In this document: one piece after another, positions 9,529-16,659 of the stretch
Position numbering within the stretch: the first letter of the stretch is position 1
How the letters are laid out: each line of letters opens with the position of its first letter
From: Orenia metallireducens
GTDB taxonomy: Bacteria > Bacillota > Halanaerobiia > Halobacteroidales > Halobacteroidaceae
Reading direction: 5' to 3'
NCBI RefSeq assembly: GCF_001693735.1
Contig: NZ_LWDV01000009.1
Location: 70,629-134,628, forward strand
DNA: 64,000 nt
Notes under the pieces: generated by a model
Seen by the model: only the letters and a program-made list of their open reading frames with translations
What the model was told of the DNA's origin: nothing
Database searches by the model: none
Made by a program: the position numbers and the translations under genes

Positions 9529-9759
9529 ATGTATAAAATACCAGAGGAAAGTTTAAAAATCACAAAACAAATAGTTATTAATAAGATAAAAAATCACCAG
9601 TCAGGTGTTGAAATTAATAGTGAAGAAGTAGATAGAAAAGTTAATGAAGTAGTCAATAAAATCTATTCTATAGGAGGCAATTTTAATAAAGCAACTATTG
9701 GAGCTGTTGTAGATATATTATTTGAAGAGTGGTATAATAATAAAAAGAACTCTATATAA
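9529..9759 (+). CDS. Small helical candidate immunity protein
   Basis: 76 aa from ATG 9529 with AAGGGGAGA upstream, 55 nt after the toxin tip at 8541-9473. Highly charged, helical, no membrane segment, no cysteines. No family recognised; immunity role inferred from position. Confidence 0.5.
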   Translation: MYKIPEESLKITKQIVINKIKNHQSGVEINSEEVDRKVNEVVNKIYSIGGNFNKATIGAVVDILFEEWYNNKKNSI

Positions 9760-9790
9760 TTCAATGTAGATTAAAAAGTAGTTGTTGAAT

Positions 9791-9825
9791 AATACCCAGA
9801 GAATTATTTTCTCTGGGTATTATTA
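9791..9825 (+). terminator. Terminator at cassette junction
   Basis: AATACCCAGAGAA (9791-9803) pairs with TTCTCTGGGTATT (9809-9821). Rhs homology restarts about 20 nt later. Confidence 0.8.
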
Positions 9826-9842
9826 ATCTTATTACATTTATA

Positions 9843-10940
9843 AGGCGGACACCAGTGCTAAAGTAGTCATGGATCAGGATTACTTGCCCTTTGTGGAGAC
9901 TTAGCGAGACCGAATCAGATTGAGATACAAAATGATAGTGGAGAGAGTTACAAGTATACAGGTCAGAAGCAGGTAGTGTCGATAGGGCTTTATTATTATG
10001 GGGCGAGATACTATGAGCCTGAAATTGGTAGGTTTACGAGAGAGGATAGTTATCGAGGAAGACTCCATGTACCGCAAAATCAAAACTTATATTTGTATGT
10101 GCTGAATAATCCATTGAAATATACAGACCCAGATGGACATGATTATTTGGGTATAGGAGAAGCGTTAGATGATTTAGCCGAAAAAGGTGAGTTGCCTTGG
10201 GATAGAACAGCAAGAGAATTAACTTTCATGGACTATATGAAAGGCTTAAATGAAGTAAAACACTTCTTTGATAGTGATACAGATAGGCTGTTAAATCATT
10301 ATAGACAAAGTGATGAATATTTTGAATGGCAACTTACATCTAAGGAAGCTAATTATTTAAGAAGCATTAAGTTAGCTAAAACTGGTGTTGAAGTAGCAGG
10401 GTTTGTAGAACTAGGTGCTGCAGCTTATGGAGAATATAAAGCAAGTAAGTCAGTAGCTAAGCTTGATAATTTAGCATCTGAAGCTAGATTTTTTGATGAA
10501 TTGGGTAAATGGAGTGCTGAATATAATTATAATAAATATTATCCAAGAGCTGTTGGTGGAGATATTCATCCAGCATATACACGTTTTACAGAAGCTGTAA
10601 AGCGACATAAAGGGATGATTACTGGAGATCAAAGAGCAATTTTCCCTAGCCAAAGAGCAGCAAAACAAGCCACATCTGAGATTGCTGGTGATTTAGGCAG
10701 TGAAACAATTAGGTGGAATATGAATCGATATGATATTAAAAATCTAGATTTAAACTGGCAAACAAGAGATGCTATAAGTAATTCTAAAAGAATTTATGCA
10801 AGATGGAATAAAGATATGACTGTTGGATGGAGACATGATATATTTGGTCATGTATTTCCAGATGTTATGTTGATTCACCACATTTTAATGTAGAAATTAA
10901 ACCAGCCAAATTTAACTTTCATTTATATTATAAAAAGTAA
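9843..10940 (+). pseudogene. Frameshifted orphan Rhs tip with FGH-PHFNVE toxin domain
   Basis: Core homology starts near 9847 (TSAKVVMDQDYLPF) but one G is missing at about 9887 compared with sister copies, sending the frame into TAG 9901; the second frame resumes (GDLARPNQIE) and carries GARYYEPEIGRF and a DPDG junction at 10126. The C-terminal domain (FPSQRAAKQA, GWRHDIFGH) is homologous to the tip at 14751-15457. A second frameshift near 10850-10868 moves the ending into TAG 10891, while the other frame continues as SPHFNVEIK to TAA 10938, which matches the sister copy. Two lesions make it non-functional as read, unless they are sequencing errors. Partner at 10953. Confidence 0.7.
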
Positions 10941-10952
10941 GGAGATGCTAAT

Positions 10953-11330
10953 ATGTTAGTGAGAAAGATATTTGTTTGTGAAAATCCCCATCCACTTTGG
11001 AGTATTTTAATGGATGAAAATGAAGAAGTAACAGATGAAATGATGATATGTCCTAAATGTGGATTAAGAGCAGTGGCTGTAGGAGAGAGACCAGAGAATG
11101 ATAAGGCAGTAATTAGAATAGAAAATGGAGTATTTTATGATAATGATTTAAAGAAATATCAAGGAGAAAAAATGTATTATATTATTATAATTGATTTTAG
11201 TGGGAAAGAACATTGTCGTGCAGCTCATCCTGTATCATGGCATAAACTTGTACGTCATTTAGAACAACTGAGAGACATGACTATTGAACAGGCTGTTAAA
11301 TATATGAAACGTGAAAAATTAACTATATAG
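10953..11330 (+). CDS. Cysteine-pair immunity-like protein, paralogue of the gene at 15470
   Basis: 125 aa, ATG 10953 with AAGGAGATG upstream, 12 nt after the corrected toxin end. N-terminal CENPHP and CPKCG could bind a metal; the C-terminal half has YYIIIIDFSGKEHCRAAHP and SWHKLVRHLEQLRDM. It is closely similar over its whole length to the gene at 15470-15856, and both follow related FGH-PHFNVE toxins, so this is the best-supported toxin-immunity pair family in the window. No named family recognised. Confidence 0.65.
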   Translation: MLVRKIFVCENPHPLWSILMDENEEVTDEMMICPKCGLRAVAVGERPENDKAVIRIENGVFYDNDLKKYQGEKMYYIIIIDFSGKEHCRAAHPVSWHKLVRHLEQLRDMTIEQAVKYMKREKLTI

Positions 11331-11343
11331 TAGATATTTAGTT

Positions 11344-11373
11344 ATAAGCACCTAATATTAGGTGCTTATTTTC
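11344..11373 (+). terminator. Perfect palindromic terminator
   Basis: ATAAGCACCTAAT (11344-11356) and ATTAGGTGCTTAT (11357-11369) form a perfect stem followed by TTTTC. Confidence 0.8.
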
Positions 11374-11432
11374 TAGAGTAAATTTAGGCAATAGTTAAGT
11401 AGTATAATATTTAAATATAAACTATTTTATAA

Positions 11433-11600
11433 AATGCAGATGATTTATTACCAGAGGCATTTATTAAGAGATTTACAACTAAAAAAGGTGTTCCTCAAAC
11501 TTGGGATGATGCAATTAAGCTAAGAGTTGGTAAGCAAAAAGCTTCTTTTAGAAATAATAATCCATTCGGTTCATTTGAAATAGAAAAGGTGGGTAAATAG
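11433..11600 (+). pseudogene. Decapitated toxin tail without Rhs core
   Basis: A 55-codon open stretch (DDLLPEAFIKRF to FEIEKVGK) directly after a stop at 11430, with no start signal and no Rhs sequence. It ends 2 nt before the SUKH gene at 11603, exactly where the toxin end would be in an intact cassette. I read it as the last piece of a displaced toxin whose front was deleted. The toxin type cannot be told from this piece. Confidence 0.5.
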
Positions 11601-11602
11601 AT

Positions 11603-11956
11603 ATGAAACTAGAATGGTCAAAAGAGATTTTAGGTAAAGATTTTAAATATCCAGATTCATTCTTAAAAGTTATTGAATTAAATTTAGTAGATTTTGATTT
11701 GTGGTACATTATGGATAATGAACAAGTGCAGACAAGAATGAAAGGATTAAAAAAAAGGTATCCAAATAGGAGTTTAATACCATTTGCTAGAAGAGATGAT
11801 AATGATGATATAGCTTGTTTTGAAATAGATAAGGGAGAAAGAGTACAAATTATACATGATTTTGCTTCTAAAGGATATGAGCAAAGAAAAGAATTTAATG
11901 ACTTTTGGGAATGGCTTCAATCAGCTATTAAAGAAATGATAGAGTATAATAAGTAA
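11603..11956 (+). CDS. SUKH/SMI1-KNR4-type immunity protein
   Basis: 117 aa from ATG 11603 (GGTGGG lies upstream inside the previous frame). The pattern IPFARRDDNDDIACFEID, then VQIIHDFASKGYE and FNDFWEWLQSA is typical of SMI1/KNR4 (SUKH) superfamily proteins, the commonest immunity family for nuclease toxins. It follows the decapitated toxin tail and is followed 14 nt later by kptA, so the two may be co-transcribed. Confidence 0.7.
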   Translation: MKLEWSKEILGKDFKYPDSFLKVIELNLVDFDLWYIMDNEQVQTRMKGLKKRYPNRSLIPFARRDDNDDIACFEIDKGERVQIIHDFASKGYEQRKEFNDFWEWLQSAIKEMIEYNK

Positions 11957-11970
11957 AGCCGTTTAGAGAG

Positions 11971-12525
11971 GTGATTAGAATAAATTATTTAAAGTTAAGC
12001 AAAGAGATATCTTATGCATTAAGACATTCACCATCAGAATATGGGTTAGAACTTGATGATAATGGCTCGGTTAATCTTGAAGAGTTATTGATTGCTTTGA
12101 AAAAGAAAGAAGAATTTAAATTTCTTGAAGCAGAAGATTTAGTAAAAATGATAGAAACATCTGATAAGAAACGTCATGAAATAGTAAATAATAAAATAAG
12201 AGCTTTATATGGTCACTCGATATCTACAAAGATACAAAAGGATGCAATAGAACCTCCTCAGTATTTATATCATGGAACTGCAAGGAGATTTATTCAATCT
12301 ATAAAAGAAAATGGTTTATTGCCACAAGATAGGCAATACGTACATTTATCAATAGACATAGAGACGGCTATTCAGGTGGGAAAAAGAAGGGATAAAAAAC
12401 CTGTTATTTTAACTGTTAAGGCTAAGTTAGCATGGGAAAATGGGGTAGGTTTTTATAAAGGGAATGATAAAGTTTGGTTATCAGATGCGATAAAAAGTGA
12501 ATATATTGAGTTTCCAGAATCGTAA
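11971..12525 (+). CDS. kptA: RNA 2'-phosphotransferase, Tpt1/KptA family
   Basis: 184 aa. N-terminal winged-helix part has KLSKEISYALRHSP and a GSVNLEELL segment; the C-terminal ADP-ribosyltransferase-fold part has YLYHGTARR, VHLSIDIETA and the final WLSDAIKSEYIEF, all hallmarks of Tpt1/KptA. The family transfers an RNA 2'-phosphate to NAD+. In bacteria without tRNA splicing its role is unsettled, RNA repair being one proposal. The start is unclear: GTG 11971 overlaps its own AGAGGTG site; AUA/AUU codons 4-9 nt downstream are spaced better but rare. Position inside the toxin array behind a SUKH gene is unusual. Confidence 0.9.
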   Translation: MIRINYLKLSKEISYALRHSPSEYGLELDDNGSVNLEELLIALKKKEEFKFLEAEDLVKMIETSDKKRHEIVNNKIRALYGHSISTKIQKDAIEPPQYLYHGTARRFIQSIKENGLLPQDRQYVHLSIDIETAIQVGKRRDKKPVILTVKAKLAWENGVGFYKGNDKVWLSDAIKSEYIEFPES

Positions 12526-12534
12526 ATAGTATGG

Positions 12535-12567
12535 AAATAGTGGTTGTCTTTGACAACCACTATTTTT
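12535..12567 (+). terminator. Terminator after kptA
   Basis: AAATAGTGGTTGTC (12535-12548) pairs with GACAACCACTATTT (12552-12565) around a TTT loop, with a T run. Confidence 0.85.
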
Positions 12568-12646
12568 AAATAAGGATAAAAAATAGTCTAGTTAATTAAA
12601 AGAAGATTTATCCCTCTAGGTAGCCGATTAATTTACTTTTACCACG

Positions 12647-13906
12647 TATACCTTTTTATTAAATAAGCAATATGCCAAAATTAATGGTATTGTGAGAGTA
12701 AGTACCGAGATAACTTATTTTCATCATGATAATCTAGGCTCAACAAGATTGATGACTGATAGTAGTGGTAAAGTCGTCATAGATCAAGATTACTTGCCTT
12801 TTGGTGGCGATTTAGCAAGATCAAATCAGATTGAGATACAGAATGATAGTGGTGAGAACTATAAATACACAGGTCAAAAACAAGTAGTAAGCATAGGACT
12901 TTACTATTATGGGGCGAGATACTATGACCCTGAGATTGGTAGGTTTGTAACTGAGGATAGTTATCGAGGGGAGCTAGATAAGCCACAGACACAACACTTG
13001 TATATTTATGTGACTAATAATCCGTTAAGATACACTGATCCTAGTGGTAATTCACGCCGAGATCCTTTCCATGAGTTTATGACTAATGTTTTATGGAATG
13101 GAATTCAGGAGATTAAATCATTCAATAATCCAAGAACTAGAGCATATTTTAAAGGTGTTGGAGATAGTTGGGTTGACACAGGTAAAGGAGTTGTAGATTT
13201 TGCAAGAGATCCAATAAACAATTCTATTAATGCAGCTAAAAGTGCTTATAATACAGGAAAACAAGCCTATGGATATGTTACTTCCAATTCTTTAGGCCAA
13301 ATCTATCAAGATGGTGTGAATTTAGCAAAATCTAATTATAATGCATTCCAGCAATTATCTCCTGAAGAAAAAGCTTATGCATTAGGACGTGGAGCTAATA
13401 ATATAGGAATGGATGTTTTAGCTGGAGGAGCAGGAGCGGAAGCTTTAGATAAAGTTGCTGATGCTGCTAAGAATAGTGGTTTGGTTAATAAGTTTAATAA
13501 TTTGGATGTAGAAGGAGCAAATCAGTTTGAATTATATAGAAGAACTAAAAATACTGGTGAATTTAGTGGTTTATCTGAGCCAATGCAATTAAGGCATGTC
13601 AAAAAGACGGCTAAAAAAGCTGGTATAGGTTTAAAAGGGGTTAAAGTTAAAATTGTTAGAGATCCTGATTTAATGGGGAGAGATTTATATGGATATGCAG
13701 GAGGGAACAGAATACAATTATATCCAGATGCTTTTTCTAGTAGAGAAAACTTGGTTAAAACACTAGGACATGAAAGAATGCATATTTATCAAGAGAGTAT
13801 TTTTGGTAAGCCAAAAGATACTACAACATTGAATAAATTTGAAAAAGCAGCATATGGATCCGAAGAAATGTGGTGGGATCATTATTTAAATAATAAGGGG
13901 AAATAA
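12647..13906 (+). CDS. Orphan Rhs tip with HExxH metallopeptidase-like toxin
   Basis: Degraded core homology starts near 12647 (LLNKQYAKINGIV); GTG 12692 is the first start-like codon but has no ribosome site. Core end is intact (GARYYDPEIGRF; DPSGN at 13037). C-terminal 289 aa: a pre-toxin helical segment (about 13200-13530, repeated at 14751), then a domain with LGHERMHIYQ at 13763-13792. HERMH is a zincin HExxH motif, so the toxin is probably a zinc metallopeptidase, a known but minor class of Rhs tips. A downstream glutamate (AYGSEEMWWD) could be the third ligand. Partner at 13909. Confidence 0.7.
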   Translation, partial: YTFLLNKQYAKINGIVRVSTEITYFHHDNLGSTRLMTDSSGKVVIDQDYLPFGGDLARSNQIEIQNDSGENYKYTGQKQVVSIGLYYYGARYYDPEIGRFVTEDSYRGELDKPQTQHLYIYVTNNPLRYTDPSGNSRRDPFHEFMTNVLWNGIQEIKSFNNPRTRAYFKGVGDSWVDTGKGVVDFARDPINNSINAAKSAYNTGKQAYGYVTSNSLGQIYQDGVNLAKSNYNAFQQLSPEEKAYALGRGANNIGMDVLAGGAGAEALDKVADAAKNSGLVNKFNNLDVEGANQFELYRRTKNTGEFSGLSEPMQLRHVKKTAKKAGIGLKGVKVKIVRDPDLMGRDLYGYAGGNRIQLYPDAFSSRENLVKTLGHERMHIYQESIFGKPKDTTTLNKFEKAAYGSEEMWWDHYLNNKGK

Positions 13907-13908
13907 TT

Positions 13909-14184
13909 ATGAAAAAACGGGATAAATGGATTAAAATAGAATTAAATATATTAAACTCTAATAAAAAAAATAAATTAATTTGCCCAGAATGTGGTGCAAA
14001 TCATATTAAGTATCAGTATGTTGGAGATGAAAAGACGCGAATAGGATACTTAGCAATTTGGTGTGCTAATTGCTTACAAGGAATAAATATATCAAGAGTA
14101 AGAGTTCCTGAAAATGAGAATTTAGTGTCTTTCGACTCAGAAAAAATTAGTAATATAATTCCCAAGTTCAAATTAATTAGGTAG
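13909..14184 (+). CDS. Zinc-ribbon small protein, candidate immunity to metallopeptidase tip
   Basis: 91 aa from ATG 13909, AAGGGGAAA upstream, 2 nt after the toxin stop. CPECGANH near residue 25 and CANC near residue 53 make a four-cysteine zinc ribbon. No family recognised. Immediate adjacency to the HExxH toxin suggests it is the cognate immunity protein. The stretch 14185-14271 holds nothing else. Confidence 0.55.
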   Translation: MKKRDKWIKIELNILNSNKKNKLICPECGANHIKYQYVGDEKTRIGYLAIWCANCLQGINISRVRVPENENLVSFDSEKISNIIPKFKLIR

Positions 14185-14271
14185 TAGATTTTTAAAATCG
14201 TTATATGTAGTTGTATTAATAATTTATCAAAGGAAGTCAGATTTCTGATGAGTTAAATAATTCCCTATTGA

Positions 14272-14379
14272 GATAGAATTATTAATAATGCTTTAGTATT
14301 AATTAATAGTTTTAGAACTGATTATAGAACTGCTCATGATGCTGCTATAAAATCAGGACGTTCATGGGAAGTTGAATAG
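14272..14379 (+). pseudogene. Second decapitated toxin tail
   Basis: Open from the stop at 14269 to TAG 14377, reading INNALVLINSFRTDYRTAHD and ending GRSWEVE. No start and no Rhs core. It ends 11 nt before a small gene with a very strong ribosome site, matching the toxin-end/immunity-start layout of the other cassettes. Toxin type unknown. Confidence 0.4.
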
Positions 14380-14390
14380 GAGGGGATTTT

Positions 14391-14648
14391 TTGGGAGCAT
14401 TTGTAGTATTAATAAAAGAGTTTGAAGATGAAGAGAAGGTTACTTATAATTTTGGTCCTGATGAAAGTATTATGGGAAAGATAGAATTGAATAAAAAAAC
14501 AAAAATATTTGCAGAAATTGAACCAGTAGATTCTAATGATTCAAGTAAATTTTATTTTAATAGGGCCGCCCAAAGGTTAGCAAAATGTTTAATTCGCGAA
14601 GGTGGCTCTTTTCCAGAAAAAACACATTTGAATCTTAAAAAGTTTTAA
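14391..14648 (+). CDS. Small candidate immunity protein, TTG start
   Basis: 85 aa from TTG 14391, with AGGAGGGG 7 nt upstream deciding the start. Acidic N-terminal beta-rich half, basic C-terminal half, no membrane segment. Not recognised; immunity inferred from its position behind the toxin tail at 14272. Confidence 0.5.
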   Translation: MGAFVVLIKEFEDEEKVTYNFGPDESIMGKIELNKKTKIFAEIEPVDSNDSSKFYFNRAAQRLAKCLIREGGSFPEKTHLNLKKF

Positions 14649-14662
14649 CAATAAAATTTATT

Positions 14663-14706
14663 AGCCTTGATTGAGTTGTTTTATGCTCTTTCAAGGTTTT
14701 TTTAAA
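14663..14706 (+). terminator. Weak hairpin terminator
   Basis: CCTTGATTGAG near 14665 can pair with CTCTTTCAAGG ending at 14696, followed by seven T. Confidence 0.55.
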
Positions 14707-14750
14707 TATATTATAATATGTCTATTGATTCTGTATAATGCAGAAATTGT

Positions 14751-15457
14751 CCAATAGATAATTTTATTAATGCAGCTAAAAGTGCTTATAATACAGGAAA
14801 ACAAGCCTATGGATATGTTACTTCCAATTCTTTAGGTCAAATCTATCAAGATGGTGTGGATTTAGCAACTTCTAAGTATAATGCATTCCAGCAATTATCA
14901 CCTGAAGAACAGGCTTATGTATTAGGACGTGGAGTTAATAATATAGGAATGGATGTTTTAGCTGAAGGAGCAGGAGCGGAAGCTTTAGATAAGGTTGCTG
15001 ATGCTGCTAAGAATAGTGGTTTGGTTAATAAGTTTAATAATTTGGATGTAGATAATACTGGAACAGTAAATCGACTTCACAAAAGCGTGGAAGCCGCACG
15101 TCATAAAGCATATATCTTTTAGAAAGTGCTGTAGAGCGTCATGGAGGAGAGTTACTTGACAATGGTGCGAAATTTCCAAGTCAAAGAGCTGCTAAGCAAG
15201 CAGCTTCAGAAGTAGCAGGAAATTTGGGGAATATGCCTCAAGTAAAATATATGGATGAATATAGATTTCCAAGTCATGTAGATGATTATACTAAATTAAA
15301 ATTAAGAAATTCAAGTAGGGTTTATTATAAATTTGATATAGATGGAAATGTAGGTTGGAGACATGATATGTTTGGTCATGATTTAGATACAAGACCACAT
15401 TTCAATGTTGAATTTAAAGATGCAGATATTGATTTACATTTATATTATGATAAATAG
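14751..15457 (+). pseudogene. Headless toxin: pre-toxin segment plus FGH-PHFNVE domain, frameshifted
   Basis: Starts inside a pre-toxin segment (PIDNFINAAKSAYN) that is nearly identical to 13208-13530 of the metallopeptidase tip, then switches to a toxin domain related to 9843-10940 (FPSQRAAKQAASE, GWRHDMFGH, RPHFNVEFK, ending YYDK). No Rhs core precedes it. The frame breaks at a T run (15117-15120): it ends at TAG 15120, while the next frame continues ESAVERHGG to 15457; adding one T restores one frame. Either a real inactivating deletion, slippage control, or a sequencing error. Partner at 15470. Confidence 0.7.
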
Positions 15458-15469
15458 GGAGATGATATA

Positions 15470-15856
15470 ATGTTAATTAGAACAAAGTTTATTTGTGAAT
15501 GTGCACATCCAAGAAAGTCTATTTTAATGGATGAAAATGAAAATATTGAAGATTATTATGAAATGCATAGATGTCCAAAGTGTGATGCAGAGGTAGTAGC
15601 TGTATATAGAGAAATTCCTAGTGATAGAAAAGTAGTAATTAGAATAGAGAATGCTGAACATTATGATAGAAGAAGAGATAGATATCAAGGGGAAAAAAAT
15701 TATTATATTGTAATAACTGATTGGCAAGGCGAAGAACATTGTCGTGCTGCACATCCTGTATCATGGCATAAACTTGTTCGTCATTTAGAACAATTAAGAG
15801 AGATGGATATTGAGAATGCAATTAAATATATGAAACGTGAAAAATTAACCATATAA
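15470..15856 (+). CDS. Cysteine-pair immunity-like protein, paralogue of the gene at 10953
   Basis: 128 aa, ATG 15470 with AGGGAGATG upstream, 12 nt after the toxin stop, the same spacing as at 10953. Shares with its paralogue the CPKC motif, an EEHCRAAHPVSWHKLVRHLE block and the ending YMKREKLTI. Very probably the cognate immunity protein of the FGH-PHFNVE toxin. Confidence 0.65.
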   Translation: MLIRTKFICECAHPRKSILMDENENIEDYYEMHRCPKCDAEVVAVYREIPSDRKVVIRIENAEHYDRRRDRYQGEKNYYIVITDWQGEEHCRAAHPVSWHKLVRHLEQLREMDIENAIKYMKREKLTI

Positions 15857-15943
15857 AACTGTATTTATAATCTGATATTATTTCATCTTATCCCATTAAA
15901 AACCCCAAAATTACTTCTAATAAATAAGAAGGAGAGATTGAGT

Positions 15944-16240
15944 ATGAGTGATTTAAAAAAAAGTATCAAATTATTTGACGGCATGAAATTAATTAATGGA
16001 AAAGTTTATTGTCCTCTCTGTGAAGAAAATGGACCTATATTTAAAACTAGACTAAATAGAGATAAATTAGATATTTATGTCTGTGATGAATGTGACGGGT
16101 TGTGGTTTATGAATAATGATTATGTTTTATATGAAAAAGAAGGTATGCAGAATTTAGAAGAATATATAGAGAAACAATTTGGTGATTTAGAGAAGACTTA
16201 TTTACTTTACTTTGATTATGATTGGTATAAGGAACAATAA
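15944..16240 (+). CDS. Zinc-ribbon small protein, unknown function
   Basis: 98 aa from ATG 15944 (AAGGAGAG 9 nt upstream; a TTG 6 nt earlier is too close to the site). CPLCEENG and CDECDGLWF form a zinc ribbon, followed by an acidic helical C-terminus. Lies 87 nt after the previous immunity-like gene; possibly an orphan immunity gene whose toxin is gone. Confidence 0.55.
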   Translation: MSDLKKSIKLFDGMKLINGKVYCPLCEENGPIFKTRLNRDKLDIYVCDECDGLWFMNNDYVLYEKEGMQNLEEYIEKQFGDLEKTYLLYFDYDWYKEQ

Positions 16241-16273
16241 TTGTCTAAAAATTAAAACAGTAATATTATAACT

Positions 16274-16311
16274 TAAAGGATAGTATTTCTATAGAGGAAT
16301 GCTATCCTTTA
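16274..16311 (+). terminator. Terminator after zinc-ribbon gene
   Basis: AAAGGATAGTATT (from 16275) pairs with AATGCTATCCTTT (ending 16310). Confidence 0.75.
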
Positions 16312-16360
16312 TTATTTAAGATATAGAGAAGAAGTTACTAAATGAACAAATAGAAGCTTA

Positions 16361-16500
16361 GCCTACTACTTGGGAAGTGCATTTTTAGTAACTAACGAAA
16401 GTGGAGAAACAGTCTGGAGTACCGAGTATACACCATTCAGTGGACTGACGATTGAAGAAGGAGTCCTTGATAAAGCAGCGAAGTTTACATGTAAGGACAT
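16361..16500 (+). pseudogene. Rhs core remnant (second lineage)
   Basis: Short piece reading LGSAFLVTNESGETVW and STEYTPFSGLTIEEG, then KFT, homologous to the end of the Rhs pseudogene at 17615-19170. Normal Rhs proteins continue after KFTGKE into the GLYYFGARYYD block; here the sequence is replaced by the small repeat at 16501. No start, no toxin tip. Confidence 0.55.
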
Positions 16501-16577
16501 AATAAAGATAATTGAGAATGCAGAATATAGAATTGAGAATTAAGTTTTTTAAAATCTTTAATTATTAATTCTCAATA
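16501..16577. repeat. Short palindromic repeat replacing an Rhs tip (copy 1)
   Basis: Contains ATAATTGAGAATGCAGAAT followed by a second TTGAGAATTAA, which pairs with TTAATTCTCAA near 16566-16576. A near-identical element occurs at 19171-19240, at the same position relative to Rhs sequence. Confidence 0.6.
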
Positions 16578-16659
16578 AGTCCATGAATATCATCTTTTAA
16601 TCTACTTTAAAATAAGTTATAATAAAAATAAGCATAGATTAGATAAAGGAGTAGTTAAA

